Below are positions 63,571-64,000 of a stretch of DNA of 64,000 nucleotides, in pieces. Positions within the stretch are counted from its first letter, which is position 1; each line of letters begins with the position of its first letter. Made by a program: the position numbers and the translations under genes. The stretch covers positions 372,001-436,000 of the forward strand of contig NZ_FNJK01000001.1 in assembly GCF_900104225.1 (NCBI RefSeq), given 5' to 3'. This DNA comes from Streptococcus equinus. GTDB taxonomy: Bacteria; Bacillota; Bacilli; Lactobacillales; Streptococcaceae. The notes beneath the pieces were generated by a model, which was not told the origin of the DNA, ran no database searches, and worked only from the letters and a program-made list of their open reading frames with translations.

Positions 63571-64000
63571 ATGGGAAAATTTAAAGAAATATTAGCGTCA
63601 AATGATTATGTTATTTTGGATGGGGCGCTAGGTACTGAGTTAGAAAATCGTGGATATGACGTTTCTGGAAAACTTTGGTCGGCAAAATACTTGCTTGAAA
63701 ATCCTCAAGTTATCCAAGATTTGCATAAAGATTACTTGCAATCAGGTGCTGATATTATGACAACGTCAAGCTATCAGGCAACTGTTCAAGGGCTTGAAGA
63801 TTATGGCTTATCTGAAGTAGAAGCACTTAAGACGATTGCTTTGACAGTCGACTTAGCTAAAAATGCTCGTGATAACTTTTGGCAAAGTTTATCTGATGAT
63901 GAGAAAGAAAAGCGTCAGTATCCTTTGATTGCTGGCGATGTTGGTCCTTACGCTGCCTATTTAGCAGATGGCTCAGAGTATACTGGAGATTATCAGCTGT
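63571..64000 (+). CDS. mmuM: Homocysteine S-methyltransferase MmuM, N-terminal part (runs off the window)
   Basis: 143 codons visible. It starts MGKFKEILASNDYVILDGALGTELENRGYDVSG, matching the DGAxGTxL opening of homocysteine methyltransferases. ADIMTTSSYQATVQG and AGDVGPYAAYLADGSEYTGDY are MmuM-type motifs. The C-terminal zinc cysteines lie beyond the edge. It uses S-methylmethionine to methylate homocysteine (family knowledge). Co-transcribed with mmuP. Confidence 0.92.
   Translation, partial: MGKFKEILASNDYVILDGALGTELENRGYDVSGKLWSAKYLLENPQVIQDLHKDYLQSGADIMTTSSYQATVQGLEDYGLSEVEALKTIALTVDLAKNARDNFWQSLSDDEKEKRQYPLIAGDVGPYAAYLADGSEYTGDYQL

Overview
The window reads as a chromosomal segment of a low-G+C Gram-positive coccus, almost certainly a Streptococcus. 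Supporting signs are the relP-relR-relS operon, the dfr / small membrane ORF / clpX / engB block, a complete mevalonate pathway, DUF1149, and frequent extended -10 promoters (TGnTATAAT). From recall, the gene order from relP through the amino-acid ABC genes, mevalonate genes, thyA and clpX to engB resembles the mutans/bovis branch. Metabolic content (metE with a YitJ-type fusion, queuosine genes, NADP-GDH) would fit the S. bovis/S. equinus complex, but species assignment is inference. No prophage, IS transposase, CRISPR array or integrase is visible.

Layout. 1-3.8 kb: MacA/MacB-type efflux system, a TVP38-type membrane protein and an RsmJ-like methyltransferase. 3.8-7.8 kb: rpsP, khpA, tRNA-Gln, tRNA-Glu, rimM, trmD, GrpB-family protein, ferredoxin/flavodoxin-NADP reductase. 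7.9-11.5 kb: fruRKA fructose PTS operon with a CcpA (cre) site. 11.5-15.9 kb: metE and a bifunctional homocysteine methyltransferase/MTHFR behind palindromic MET-boxes. 16-18.4 kb: a flavodoxin behind a MerR-type promoter and a DXS-like thiamine-diphosphate enzyme. 18.5-28 kb: cell-wall glucosaminidase, then DUF1149-degV-dapB-cca-ABC-F and a heterodimeric ABC exporter. 28-30.6 kb: queCDEF behind a preQ1-riboswitch-like pseudoknot and terminator. 30.6-33.8 kb: DUF308 protein, gdhA, an acetyltransferase and a degenerate peptide deformylase. 33.8-38 kb: MarR regulator plus a second heterodimeric exporter, followed by a structured, G+C-richer non-coding element. 38.3-40.9 kb: relPRS. 40.9-50.6 kb: aldo/keto reductase, LysR regulator, a small membrane ORF, a UroD-like (MtaA/CmuA-type) protein and two polar amino-acid ABC systems, one with a frameshifted permease. 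50.7-58.2 kb: mevalonate genes in two convergent blocks flanking a hemolysin III/DUF1836 pair. 58.5-62 kb: thyA, dfr, small membrane ORF, clpX, engB. 62.1-64 kb: mmuP-mmuM, running off the edge.

How the parts connect. Three LysR-style boxes (about 42902, 43243 and 47524) sit 51-54 bp upstream of -10 elements. They suggest one regulon of the small membrane ORF, the UroD-like protein and both ABC systems, under the adjacent LysR gene. MET-boxes tie metE-yitJ at 11.6 kb to mmuP-mmuM at 62.1 kb, 50 kb apart, under a regulator not in this window. Isoprenoid precursors are made by the mevalonate route, which makes the DXS-like enzyme at 16.7 kb puzzling.

Most of the window is ordinary housekeeping chromosome. 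The strongest candidates for something undescribed are the structured element at 37999-38135 bracketed by twin terminators, the LysR/UroD-like methyltransferase/transporter regulon, the apparent ATT start of fruR, and an orphan MerR-type promoter.
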